Shown here in pieces: positions 1 through 13,500 of a stretch of 64,000 bases of DNA. The first letter of the stretch is position 1. Each line of letters opens with the position of its first letter. The notes beneath the pieces were generated by a model, which did no database searches, was not told where the DNA came from, and saw only the letters and a list, made by a program, of their open reading frames with translations. The stretch is taken from assembly GCF_918797505.1 (NCBI RefSeq), contig NC_092801.1:16678001-16742000 (forward strand), written 5' to 3'. Made by a program: the position numbers and the translations under genes. This DNA is from Bemisia tabaci. Its lineage: Eukaryota > Arthropoda > Insecta > Hemiptera > Aleyrodidae.

Positions 1-1066
1 AAATGTTTTTCAAGTGTGACAAGTTTTTTTTTTCCTTTTTTTTTCAATTTTAATGAAAAATGAATTTGTTATCGATGACAAAGTTACATTTCTTAGAATT
101 ACAATAACTCAATTGGATTAATAGAAAATTCGTCCACCGAAACATAATGTTCTTCTAATAGATACAATTTTTTTTTCTTTACCTTAAAAAATTGGTAGCC
201 TTTGGAATAAAAAATTTTTTTCAACCCTTTTATTTCGTGAAACCTTTTTTAATCAGAATATAAACTATATGGAGCCTCTTTCCGGAAAGGAGCTGTTTGA
301 AGTGCGTTTAGAAACACGACCCAAATTACGTGAGTGAAGAATTTGCGATCGTCTAAAATGTGATGAATTTTGCGTTGAAGCGAAAACTACTGAGTGAACT
401 GGACACGAACTGGATACTCTTTGTTCACACAGTAAACAATTATAAGAGGAGATATGACAAAATGATTTAATTTGCTAATATACATTTGTTTAAAAGTGAA
501 ATGCCGTCAGATGACTTCACTAGGCAGTGAATTTTCTCACTTATAAATCCATTATCATAAAATTTCCCAAACCAGAAAAAATTATGACAAACACTGCGAA
601 ATCATCTATTTTTAGATAAAGTTATTCAAAATTTGCGAGCAAATTCTCCATTTCATGCGAAATTTGGCGATACCTATTCGCATTATAATTTCTACGCCGA
701 TGAGAAAACAACAGGAGCGTTGATTAACTCGTCGTGGAAATGATTCGAAAACGATAATTAACCCTCCTTCTCTGAGCCTCACGAACCGCAAAACATAACT
801 TATCTCACTTCAAAGTTCTTATATTTTGTGTTTGCTTAGGCGTGTTCGGCCGCGCAAGTCAACAGAAAAGTGCGTCTGTGTCGTGAGGGCATCGAACATT
901 GTAGTTTTTGCCGCTAGCCGACGGATGAGTCCCCTATACTTTCTTTAAAATTTAGCATAACGCGATCGTGAGTACTTTTCGTGGGTAGCTTTTTTTTTCG
1001 GAAAACAAAAAACCGTCAGGCCTTACAAACGTGGCGCGAGGCCAATTTTGGAAAAATTCCCGGAAA
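1..1066. other. Upstream region, no gene recognised
   Basis: AT-rich DNA with many stops in all frames. It presumably holds the promoter and 5' untranslated region of dehydrogenase copy 1, whose start codon is at 1405, but I see no TATA box or initiator I would defend. A more GC-rich stretch near 840-920 could be a transcription start area; this is inference only. Confidence 0.4.
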
Positions 1067-1390
1067 TTTCGATCGTTGCGTTTGTAAATTCCTTGTGTCT
1101 TTTAAGGAACCTATTAGTGTGGTGCATTTACATATAGGGATAACTTTCTACTGATTGTACTGATTTCTACTAATTGATTTTTCTGATTGCACTTCTATCT
1201 CCTGATTAAAACCAATGTGACGTGAGATAAATTGTGAAAAAAATCCTAAAAATTTCGATCGTTGTATTTGTACACCCTTGCGTTTTTGAAGAAACCTATA
1301 AATGTAGTGCATTTACAAAAAGGGATAACTTTCTACTGATTTCTACTGATTGATTGTTCTGATTCCACTTCTATCTCCTGATTGAAACCG
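1067..1390 (+). repeat. 185-bp tandem duplication just upstream of copy 1 start
   Basis: Positions 1067-1212 and 1252-1390 are diverged direct copies with a period of about 185 bp. Both run from ATTTCGATCGTTG through GGGATAACTTTCTACTGA to CTATCTCCTGATT. The second copy ends 14 bp before the ATG at 1405, so the duplicated unit is probably 5' untranslated or proximal promoter sequence. Confidence 0.75.
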
Positions 1391-1404
1391 GGTTGAGCGT
1401 TGCG

Positions 1405-1525
1405 ATGGGTGCTCGAGCGAGTCAACCATACGAGATCAAGGAGAGGATTGACGGAAAAACTGTCATCGTGACGGGGTGCAATACTGGAATTGGTAAACCT
1501 ACTGCCCAGGAATTCTACCGAGTTG
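1405..1525 (+). CDS. Copy 1 exon 1
   Basis: Starts ATGGGTGCTCGAGCG and encodes the first strand and the TGCNTGIG dinucleotide-binding loop, ending [11 protein letters not shown]. The donor is G|GTGAG and leaves phase 1, as in the other two copies. I chose the ATG at 1405 because the open frame has only a TTG before it and copy 2 has an ATGGGT at the matching place. Confidence 0.85.
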
Positions 1526-4500
1526 GTGAGAAAATGAACCAGTATATCATTAACTACTATATGCAAGTAAAAAGTATTTTAATTTCTAAGAGTGAACTGT
1601 GCTATGACGAATGTTATTGAGTGCGTAGACGGATCGTCAAAAGACAGTTCGCGAAACTTTTTCAAATTGGGAAGAGCTCACGACACGAGTTTCGGAGGCG
1701 GATCCAGCAATTTGGCAACGTCGGATTTCTTTCATTTAAACTTATGCTAAATAATCGATTCTTCCAGGAGCACTTGGCCCCTCCAAGGATCGATACATTT
1801 CCATAGGTTTAAATGGAGAAAATACAATGTTGCCAATTTGTTGGATCCGCCAATGTTTTCAATGTTCTAGGAAAAATAACTCATCATGTCTACGACTGTC
1901 CTTATTCCTTGCTTTTCAAAATAATGCTTCTCATATAGTTCAGAGTTAAATTTTTTTTCAAAAAAAAACTGTATTTCATGGCATGCTGAAACCTTCAAGA
2001 TAGATATTCATTCAGGAGCCAAAAATCGTTGTAAATACTGTTGTATGATGCAAATTTTTACAGGAAATTGTTTCAATCAGACGCACTGAATTATTTTGTC
2101 TGAAATTAGGAAAAGAATCAGAAATGCATTCTAGGTAAGAATCTTAGACTGTTTGCCTAAGCATTTGACGAAATCCTAATTTTACTGTTTGCCTATGTGA
2201 CACACACCAGCATGACTGGTTTGATTAATGTACATGAACTTTTAGATAGTGATGACGAGCATTCGTTCACGACTAGCGGTGAGTTTTGTTATGATGCACA
2301 TACGAGCAGGTAGTGCTTGCACCTACGAGCTCAACTTAGAGAGCTTTTTTTGAGCTTCTGAGTTGATTTTAGAGAAAACCAGTGGCATCATCGTGTTTCT
2401 CGTGACATTTTACATAGGAATCAGTACTGAAATTGTCACTTCCTGACACATAAAGAAGCTACATTTGCGAGACTCCCCATGTCATAGTTCATCGTTTATT
2501 CTTTGATTAAGAAAATATTGAGAAAACTTTGGAAAAAATGCGTGGTGCGAAATGAAACGATAATTTGGTTATCTCGTTTGCGCTTATCAGTGAAGTCGTG
2601 CGAGTTACACGACGAGAGTTTTTCGATTAGCATAGCGTGTGCGAAAATTATAATGAAACCACTCAGAGTTCACTTGCCTTCACGGTCAAGGTTACAAGAA
2701 CGCACAGCTGATTGTGGGCTTGATTTAAAGTAACTTAATATTGGGCTTAATAAGGCTTAATAAGGCTTAAATTAACCTGATTTTAAGTTTAACATCGAGA
2801 GACGATGACCTTATGTTCACTGTAATACTTAAGGTGATTCAATGGACGCCATATTTTGTGTAAGAACGGCATGCGATATACCGCATCAATTGGTTCCATT
2901 TTTTCAGCTACTCGTCTTGTTTCTCAAATTTTGAGATCGCAATTCTGTTATCAGGAGACTAAATTACTCACTTACCAATTCTAACAAAGTAATTCAACGT
3001 AATAAAGGCGTGGTTTTTTTAGGGAGAAAACATCGCATTCGATACTGATATCGAAACTGCACTCGAATGCGATATTTTCTCTCAAAAAAAACCACGCCTT
3101 TATTACGTACAATTTCTTTGTTAAAATTGGTAAGTGAGTGCTTTGGTCTCCTGACAACAGAATTGCGATCTCAAAATTGGAGAAAAATGACGAGTAGCTG
3201 AAAAAATGGAACCAATCGATGCGATAAATCGCATGTCGTTCTGACACAAAATATGACGTCCATCGAATCACCTTAACACCGAGAGACGATGACCTCGTGT
3301 TCACTGTAATACTTAAATAGTGAGAAATGGGTCGGTATAGACACACAAGGAACAAATTTGAGAATTTTGATACGAGTTTTTGAACATTAATTTCACGCAG
3401 AACATAATTCTCGCAACGAAAATACTGAAATTAATTTCTAACTAATTGTAAGATATTTGATGATGATTGACGGCTTTCCTTCGCAGTATAATCCGATGGA
3501 GTTGAGCAGATGCCTCTTTTTCGGAAAAGTCGAGTAAAGTAAAAATATTGATAAAAAAAAAAAAAAAAAAGATCGTAACTGGCAAAAAAACAGCGGATCT
3601 GATTCAGTGGTAAATCGAAGTTGCGGCACTTTCCGGCCAAAGTATCACAAGTTCCACGCGACGTTTAAAAATTTTCGCCGTCATTTTATTTATTTACAGA
3701 GAAATTTTTGGTTGAATCCGTTTGAAAATTTCACTGAATTTTATCAGCAGCGCAAAGAAAGTTCAGTGAAGTTTTCTGACAGCTTCGTGGAACAATTCCT
3801 CTGTAAAATAATAAAATGGCGGCGGAAATTTTCAGACGTCGCATGGCGCTTGTGATAATTTGGCCGGAGGGTGACGATTAGCAGGTGGGAGACAAACATT
3901 TCCCTTGCGCAGAATGTCTACTAAAACAGGCTAGCTTAAAATCAGTACTTTAACAGTACTTTTCCAGTACATTCCCGAGAAATTCAGTACCTCCTCAACA
4001 GACAAATTCAGTACTTTTTCAGCATCTCCGATTGACGAAATTCGAAAAATTTTACCAATTTGAATTTCTAGCTCAAATTGCGACCAAAATGGCAAAAAAT
4101 TCCGGACCTTCTTGCAGAATTTTCGCACTTTTTCGGTACTTCCGGACCGCCCTTGAAAAATCCGTATTATTTCCGGACTTTCCGCACTGGACAAAAAAAA
4201 AAAAAAAACACACACACACATGAGACGCATGAGACACATGACAAGAGCCCAGACTCTTGAAAACATTGGCAAGAAAAAGGACTATTGATTCAATCAGATT
4301 TAAGCTTAAATCAAAATGAAATCCGCTCAAATTAGGAGGCTTGGTTCTTAATATAAGCTAAAATCTGATTGAATCAAGAGTATTTTTTCTTGTCGGTGTT
4401 TTTAAGAGTCTGGACTCTAGATCCAATGTGTTTTTTCTCCAGTGCGGACTTGTAGACACCCTGCTGAGACAAATATTTCCCTTACGTTTCAAAGCGTCTC

Positions 4501-7500
4501 CGACACTTTCCAGGCGGACGTGTGATAATGGCGTGCAGGGACGTATCCAAGGCAGAGAAAGCAGCGGACGAAATTCGAAAAGAAGTAGAGCTCTCCTTCC
4601 CTCACGACAAGGCCGGAAAACTGATCATCAAAAAGCTGGACCTATCGTCCTTGGAATCAATCCGCAACTTCGTCGATGATCTCAATGATTCGGAGGATCA
4701 AATCAACATTCTCGTCAATAACGCAGGTATGTCAACGCGACTCGCACGTTATAGGGGTTATAGGACATTTCGTTAAGGTGATTCGATGGACGCCATATTT
4801 TGTGTCAGAACGGCATGCGATATATCGCATCAATTTGTTCCATATTTTCAGCTACTCGTCATTTTTCTCCTATTTTGAGATCGCACTTCTGTTGTCAGGA
4901 GACTAAAGCACTCACTTACCAATTTTAACAAAGAAATTCAACGTAATAAAGGCGTGGTTTTTTCAGAGAGAAAACATCGCATTCGATACTGATCGAAACT
5001 GCACTCGAATGCGATATTTTCTCTCTGAAAAAACCACGCCTTTATTACGTTGAATTTCTTTGTTAAAATTGGTAAGTGAGTGCTTTAGTCTCCTGACAAC
5101 AGAAGTGCGATCTCAAAATAGGAGAAAAATGACGAGTAGCTGAAAATATGGAACAAATTGATGCGATATATCGCATGCCGTTCTGACACAAAATATGGCG
5201 TCCATCGAATTACCTTAACGATTTTTTTGTCCGCGCACCCGTTTTTTCCAGTAATTTACGTCCACACGTTTTTTCGGCACGGGAGTTTTGGTTCGCGTGC
5301 CAGTTGAGACCCGAAGTTAATTGGCCCACATATAAATACAAACGACAATTGCTCACGATTTTTTGGATGAAAATGTAAAATGTCTTGGAAGAATGAGGGT
5401 TTGCTTGTTTTTTTTTTTTGTTTTGTCTGTTTGGTCCAAAGAAGAATAATATATAGTTGAGAGTTTTGGTAAAAATGGGGGAGCGTCAATTCCATGAGAC
5501 AAAATTCACTAAAACTCTCTACACCTTTTTGGTGTAACAGGACTTAATTATCTATCAAGATTTTCCCACCTTGTTATACCTGAACCCGATAAACCTCTAT
5601 ATTTGCCTCAGCTAAAGGCTCTTAGATTTTTCCAGTGTAGGATAATTATCTTGATATATTTTGCGAGGAAAGATCTGTACTTTTAAAGGATGCCTGTCAT
5701 TCTTAATACGTTCAATTTCGTATAATACTGTGCAACACCTCTGTTGTGAAATAGATGCTTCAGGCGCCGCCGCACGGCGGGCGGGCGGCCAGCACAAAAC
5801 GCGCATTGGCGCCTACAAACCTAAGTGGATACTTCAAGCATTGTGCAATGCGTGAAGTATCCACTTAGGTTTGTAGGCGCCAGTGAGCCTCTCGCGCTGG
5901 CAGCAAGCCACTCCGCTCTCTTACGCTTTAATATTTATACTCGTAAAGTCAGCGTTTTTTAACTGAAGATTTTGAAATGTTAGCACACTCTGCATTGAGT
6001 ATTCGCATTTAAATTGATGGGGGAAAAATATGTATCAATTCATCAAAGAAGAATAATAACATAATGTGTGTTTTTTTAAAAGTTGGTGGGTCCGTGTCAA
6101 ATTTAATGATTTTCAAAGCACTTTAATTTTTTATTTTACATTTTGTGCTTTTATTGTGCTGCAGCGAGGTGTACGCGCAACAAAACGCTCAAAATTTGAC
6201 GTATTATTTGACTCTAAAAGATCGATGCACAAAAGGGTTAAAACTAAAGATAGCGTGCTTCTTGGTTTTTTCCCCCTCTTTTATTCATTTTTGCAGTTTC
6301 TGTCGGTTGTCCATGTGTTCTGTCGTTAAAACACACACACTGGAAAAAAAAAACACATTGAATCTAGAGTCCAGACTCTTAAAAACATTGACAAGAAAGA
6401 GTACTCTTGATTCAATAAGAATCTAGCTTAAATCAAGAACCAAGCCTCTTAATTTAAGCGGATTTCGTTTTGATTCAAGAAAATAACCGATTGAATCAAG
6501 AGTATTTTTTCTTATCAAAGTTTTCAAGAGCCTGGGCTCTGGATCCAATGTGTTTTTTTCCAGTGCATATCCGCTTAGAGATACTAATGCCTCATGTTAT
6601 TTCCAAAACTAGCATAATATAGTAATTTCTCATCGCAAAACGTAATCTAATTTAAGTTACACTTGTTTCAGGTGTGATGAGCCCGACCCGCAAAACGACT
6701 GCGGACGGCTTCGAGCTGACATTTGGTACTAATTACCTCGGTCATTTTTACCTCACCTTGCTACTTCTACCGAGGATCCTAGCTTCGGCTCCTGCCAGGA
6801 TAGTCAATGTCTCGTCGCTCGCCTACGAATGTGAGTTGGGGAATTGTAATACTATAACAAGTCAAATCCTCAATGTGTATACTGCCGTGCTGAGGAAAAA
6901 CGCCGTATGAACATTCGGGAGTTGCCAAATATCTCCGGATAAAACATATTTTTGAGGAGAGTTGTGCTTAATTTTTCTTGAAATTTTCAGATATTTTAGA
7001 TGAAATTGAGAACAAAATTGCCTGAAATTTTAAAAAAAATAAAGACAATTTTCCACAGTAAATTCGTTTTTTATGGAAGGAAAAATGGCAACATCGAAAG
7101 AATCTTACGGCGTTCTTTCTTGGCACGGCAGTATTTATTATCCATGGAAAAAGAGACCTGATTACCGATAACATCAGAATGGGTCTATTGAACTAAAGAC
7201 CTAAGTGAATATAGGTTTTTTGATAGTTGAACCGCTAAAACATAAGAGAGAGCACGTCGTCCGAACTTCTGAATTCTACTTCTTAACGCAAAATTTGCTT
7301 GGTTCGGGTCCACCAGGGTTGCCATAATTTCTTCATCTTCAAATTCCCTGGCTTCCCCTGAATTTTCCCTGACTATTTTTGCTTTTCCCTGACTCCAAAA
7401 TTTTCTAATTCCCTATGACCGTCGAAAGAAATTCCCATTCTTTTTAAAATACGCTGACTTTCGCTAAATTTTGGACAACATTTTCTAGTTTGGAGATCAA

Positions 7501-10500
7501 ATTATGGATAAAGGCATTCAGTAGCGGGTTAAAGGATGAAACCCAACTTTTTACTGAAATCAAGTAACAAACTTTCAGATATTACTTTTCATATCTTTTT
7601 TAGTTCCAAAAGAAAAGAGAAAGTCATAGCTTGAAGTAAGGCTCTTCGATTTTAACAGAAATTAACCGAAATTCCTTTAATTTGCATACTTAAAAGCTCC
7701 AGGACTCACGTCAAGCCGAACAAACTATATGAAGTGATCCTTAAAATCAAAACAGTGGTGGCGCCCTGTGCGCGGAAAATTTCATACTTCTTGGAGCTGT
7801 AGATAGGAACCTTGATAGTTGTATTTTGCAATACGACTTCTTTTTCTCATGCATTTTTAAAAGAAGATATAATTAGTTCTTTGTTCCGGTGAAATTCTTA
7901 CAGACGGACGCATACACTGGGACAATTTAAGTCTGGAGAGGAATTATGGTATGTTCACAGCTTACTCTCAAAGCAAGCTTGCCAATATTCTCTTTACTCG
8001 AGAACTAGCATCTCGACTGGATGGTAAGTGATAGCATTCATTTTCAAGTTTCATCGAAGGTAAAGGAAAGGCTGAAAAGAGAGGCTTGAACAGGGTGTCT
8101 AGTTTTTGTTTCATTTTGGGAAATCCTGATTTTATTATTTTTCCAAATCCTGATCAAATAATGATTTTTTGCGGAAAAAAAAGAGACGAACGTAACTTCA
8201 CAAAAATAGCTCGATAAAAAAATCCGATCGGACGGCCGACTTTTCTAGAATCCTGATTTAACGACCGATTTTTCCTTAAATCCTGATTGACCTCAAATCC
8301 TGATAGAATCGGGAAAATTCTGATACTAGACACCCTGTGGAACTTATCTACCACACTGGGAAAAAAAAAAAAAAAACACATTGGATCTAGAGTCCAGACT
8401 CTTGAAAACACGGACAAAAAAATACTCTAGATTCAATCGGATTTTTGCTTGAATCAAAACGAAATTCGCTTAAATTAAGAGGCTTGGTTCTTGATTTGAG
8501 CTAGATTCTGATTGAATCAAGAGTACTTTTTCTTGTCGATGTTTTTAATAGTCTGAACTCTAGATCCAATGTGTTTTTTTTCCGAGTGCAATAGAATTCC
8601 CTTTTTTTCTACATTTTTGAAGACGTTGGTAGAACTCTACCTTGCGTTAGGTTGGATGGAACACTCGATGGAGGAGAGAAAGATCACTTCGCCTTCACTT
8701 ACCTGGAACAAAGAACAAATAAAAAGTTTTAAGGATGCGATTGGAATAGATTACACACAACTTTGCAAGAGAGAGAAACGAAGAGGAAAAATCAGCCGCA
8801 AAGCCAGTTTTGTTGATCAGAAAAAATATAGATTTTAAATGGGATTCGTTTATGGATACTTCTGTTTGAATACAAGAGGCATCGAAAAACGCACAGACTA
8901 TGGTTTTTCTAAGTGATGCGATCTACGAAGAGTGATCTAACGCAATTAGTGCGGGAAGATTATAAAATCAAATTCTGCGTCGAATTATTGAGTTTCATTT
9001 TCGGGTGTCCAATGCACATGTGAAGGACCGTTTGAAAAAAGGGCACACATAGTGTTGCTAAGACTTTGCGACTTATTTAACTACCTTATAAGGTCAGTTA
9101 ACATTGCACACTATGCCTAGAATCTTCAGGAATAAGTATCTTTTGTTCATAGAGTTAAAATATTTGAAGGAAATGGCAAACAAAAAAATGAAAGCTTCTG
9201 CTGTGATATAAATAAACGCATCAAAAAGTGCAAAATTTCGCTCTGGTGCCCTCATCTTTTCGGCTTGTCATTGATGCGTGAGCCTTCGATGAGCAATTTC
9301 CAAAAGTCGATCAATTTTTTTAAAAAAAAACCGGGCGCATGGTGTCGTTTTTCACACGAAGGAACGTAACTCCATTTTTAAAGTTGCAAAATTCGCCCAA
9401 AAATTCAATTTTTCACAAGAATGTACCAGAGCAATTTTCCACCTAAATGTACCAGTGCAATTTTTGTCCAAAATTTGACTGAATTTTTCATGAGATTAAC
9501 GGAAAAATCACGGCAATTTTCAGGAGGAAATTCACAAGTTTTTCCTCATAAAAATGCAATTTGCGAAAGGAAATCTGGCAACATTGAAATATAGTTACGT
9601 TCTTTCGTAAGAGAAACAGCGATAATGCCCGTACACATGTCCGCTGCGTGGATGCACCAAAAATCGATTTTTGAAACTTCGACATGCGGTCCCTATTCCC
9701 GGACCGCACCTCCTCTTACATGCTGCCATGCCGTGCTTAGGGAAAACGCCGTATGAACATTCGAGAGTCGCCAAATGTCCTTCAGTAAAATTTTTATTTT
9801 TGAGGAAAGTTATGAATAATATTTTTCCTTGAAATTTTCAGGAACTTCAGGTGAAATTGCAAACAATAATACTCAAAAAATTAAAGGAAAAATATTCATA
9901 AGTTTACCAGGAAATTCGAGTTTTATAAATGGAAATTTGGCAACACCTGAAGGTTCATACGGCGTTCTTCCTTATCACGGCAGCACACCAGTACGTTACA
10001 TTTCATTGCGTCACGTGTTTTCCGTTACGAAGGTTCGGGCGTAACCGCCTATGCAGTTCACCCTGGGATGATACCGACGGAGTTGACCCGATTTACGGAC
10101 AAATATTATATATTGACTACTGTGAAAAAATCTCTGAGCCAATTGTGGTCCCGAGTGCATACGAACGTCTTGGAAGGAGCGTCAACCTCCCTTTATTGCG
10201 CTCTGGATGAATCTGTCGCCGCAGAGTCCGGATTTTATTACCGGTGGGTATGAGTTTGACCCAAGATTCTCAGTTCGCATGCAAAATCGTCACCCCTTTG
10301 ACGTAAGGGCGTATGCCGATTTACGCATGAGGCCTAGAAAGCACACTGAAAAAAAAAAATATCGGTGTTTTTACTAAGAAAAGGGTATAATTACCAAGAA
10401 TTCAGGGTTCTATTTGATCCCAGTTTTATCTTGGTAAAATTACCACTTATGGAATTGGTAATTTGACCGAGAAATCTCGGTAAAATTATTGACTTTCTCG

Positions 10501-13500
10501 GTAATTTTACTGGACCCCGGTAAAAACGCCAATATTTTTTATCGACCGTGGTAGAATTACCGAGATAAAATGGTAAAGTTACCGGGAACTGATTACCAAT
10601 AAAAGTGGTATTCTTACCTGAAAAAAAAACAGTAAAAATACCGGTTTTTAGGTAAGCTTACCAGTCTGTCTTGGTAAAATTACCAATAATTGGTAAAAAA
10701 AGTGAGATGGTAAAGGTACCAACGGACCTCGGTAAAAACGCCGAGAATTTTTTTTTCAGTGCATGGATTTATATGTAAAATAGGGATCGCATTTAATTTC
10801 TTTCATTTTGGGAAATCCTGATGAAATCCTGCTTTTTCCTGATTTTTGACTGCTAATTCTTGATTTCATAATTTTCCCGAATCCTGATCAAATCTTGATT
10901 TTTCGCGGAGAAAAATTAACGGACGGATAACGTATAATTAACGGAAAATAAGCGGACGGCCGACTTTTCTCAAAACCTGATTTTACGACCGATTTTTCTT
11001 CTAATCCTAATGAAATCGGGATTCAATCCAGATTTACCTCAAATTCTGATAGAATCGGGAAAATCCTGATGCTAGACTCCCTGGTAAAATAGGGATCGCA
11101 TGTAAAATCGTCGCCCCTTTGAGTTAGGTGCGTATCCCGATTTCTACGTGATCCCCAGAAAGCATGGATTTATATGTAGAATAAGGATGGTATGTAAAAT
11201 CGTCGCCCTTATGACGTTACGGCGTATCTCAATTTTCACGTGACCCCCCAGAAAGCATGGATTTATATGTGAATTAGGGATCGCATGTAAAATCGTCGGT
11301 CCTTTGACGTAACGGCATATCACAATTTCCACGTGATCTCCGGAAAGCATGGATTTACATGTATAATAATCATCGCATGTAAAATATGAACGTCCACGGG
11401 AAAATAGATCTTGGTGCCGAGTTGGTGCAACGTTTGAAGTATCCCCTTGATGTTGAAGGCGCTACTTACGGTGCGCGTGGGTTTGCTTTTATTGCTGGGT
11501 TCTTAAGTAACATTTTCGCGTTTTTAAGTGCGCATCGTGTTTTACGCGTCACTTTACTTGATCAATTCACAATAAGTCAAAAATGGTTTAGTGACCCATT
11601 GCTCCAGAGAGAAACCATGGATATCCTCCAGGGTGTCTACTCAAACAGGCCGGGCAAAAATCAGTACTTTTAGAGTACTTTTTCAGCACATTCCCAAGAA
11701 ATTCAGTACCTCCTCAACGGGAAAATTCAGTACTTTTTCAGTACCTCCATTTGACGAACATTCGAAAAATCTCAAAAATTTGAATTTCTCTCTCAAATTG
11801 CGACAAAAATGGAAAATTCCGGACCTTCTAACGGAATTTCCGCACTTTTTCAGTGCTTCCGGATCGCCCTTAAAAAATCAGTACTATTTCCGGAAATTCC
11901 GAAATAGACACCCTGTCCTCGTTTTCAGTTATCTTCGTAGTTTCATTTGAAACGCGAAATTTACAAAATTGCAAACATCTGAAAATTCTCCGTTGGCCAA
12001 ACCCTGCTAAAAATGTTCCATGTGGATTCACGTGGAAATGACCCGATTTCCATGTGATTTCATGGAAATCGTCTGACTTCCATGTCCTTCGACATGGAAA
12101 TCATAACGTTTCCATGAAACTCACATGGAAACCAAGTCATTTCCATCAAGCCGTCATGGAAATGAAAACATTTCCTTGTGAGCTCGACATGGAAATCATA
12201 ACGTTTCCATGCAACTCACACGGAAACCAAGTCATTTCCATCAAGTCTTCATGGAAATGAAAATATTTCCTTGTGAGCTCGACATGGAACTCATAACACT
12301 TCCATGCAACTCACACGGAAACCAAGTCATTTCCATCAAGCCTTCATGGAATTGAAAATCCCCTTCTCAGTTCGGCGTGGAAATAAAAATTGCGGATTTA
12401 AACATGAATTTCGCGGCTTTAAAATCTTTCAATTTTTGGGCAATTCTAAACTGGACATACGCTCCGACATGCGCAACATGCGAAAATTACACATCGGAGC
12501 GTGAGTGTCGCGTTTGAAGCATAACTACGATGTTGAAGGCGCTCCGCAAGGTGCGCGCCAAGGAATTATACTCGGTATACGGTTCAAACCAGAGATGCAA
12601 GATTTTATATGTAACTTCATAAAATGAAATTTCGTGAATTCCAATCATTTTTGAAAACTTCTGTGCTATGGGCTCATTATGACATGAAAAGGAAAAATCT
12701 TAAGTTTTGGAAGGGGGGGGGGGAAATGAAGGGAAAAAGGAAAAAACCGAAAGAAGAGCTATACGATCATTGTTGCGGGTTGCATTAGCAGTCAAATTTT
12801 TTCTTCTCAGGCGTATGTTTAGAAAGGAGGTGAAGAAGATCCCCATATCAGGGTGATCGAAAAAAGTCTCAATTTTGGTCATCACTCAAGTACTTTTTCA
12901 TCAGAAGGTAGTGTTTAGCATGTTATGTTTTTTTCTTCAGTTATTAAATCCTCTAAATTTTTTTGTAAAGAATTTGAAAAGAATTGCTGGAACCAATTTT
13001 TTTTAATGATATGATTTCGATCTCAGCCCCTGAAAATCAAGTACCTGAAATTTTATGAAGCTCAATAATTAAAGAAATGTGCCAAAATGTATGATGGATA
13101 AAAGCTTAGTATGTACTTACATCTACACTCAAGTGAAAGCAATAATAAGCACAATAATCTTAAAAAGTACATGGTGTACTCAAAGCTCCCTGATGAAAAT
13201 TAGGGCCACCCTTTCAGACATACTTTGTGGGCAGGCCATCTATGACAGCCATGGGAACTTGTTTGACGGGTATATGTCAGTATGTAATTGATATCAGCGC
13301 ATAGACCTTCTTGGACTTGTAGGATTTTCTATATCATAGCAGCGTAGTTTTTCAAAGTTCGCATGTTAGCAGTTCCAAACCCACATGTATCTTCCACTAG
13401 GCATGTGTAAAGAGAATCTTTCAGCTAAATATGCATCATGAAAAGTAATAATGGATGACATCTGTCATGCAGACATACTCAATAAAATAGAAAATGAACA

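Larger units (their letters stand above)
10260..11360. repeat. ~85-90 bp tandem repeat, interrupted by families G and E
   Basis: Units read GCATGGATTTATATGTA, ATCGCATGTAAAATCGTCG, then CGTAT..ATTT..ACGTGA. Units begin near 11164, 11254 and 11347, with an earlier one at 10260-10343 that resumes at 10762. A palindromic relative sits at 60058-60270. Confidence 0.65.

Noticed and set aside
11591..11950. 119-residue frame
   Set aside because: Translation of a family D MITE; the same words appear in all D copies without frame conservation.
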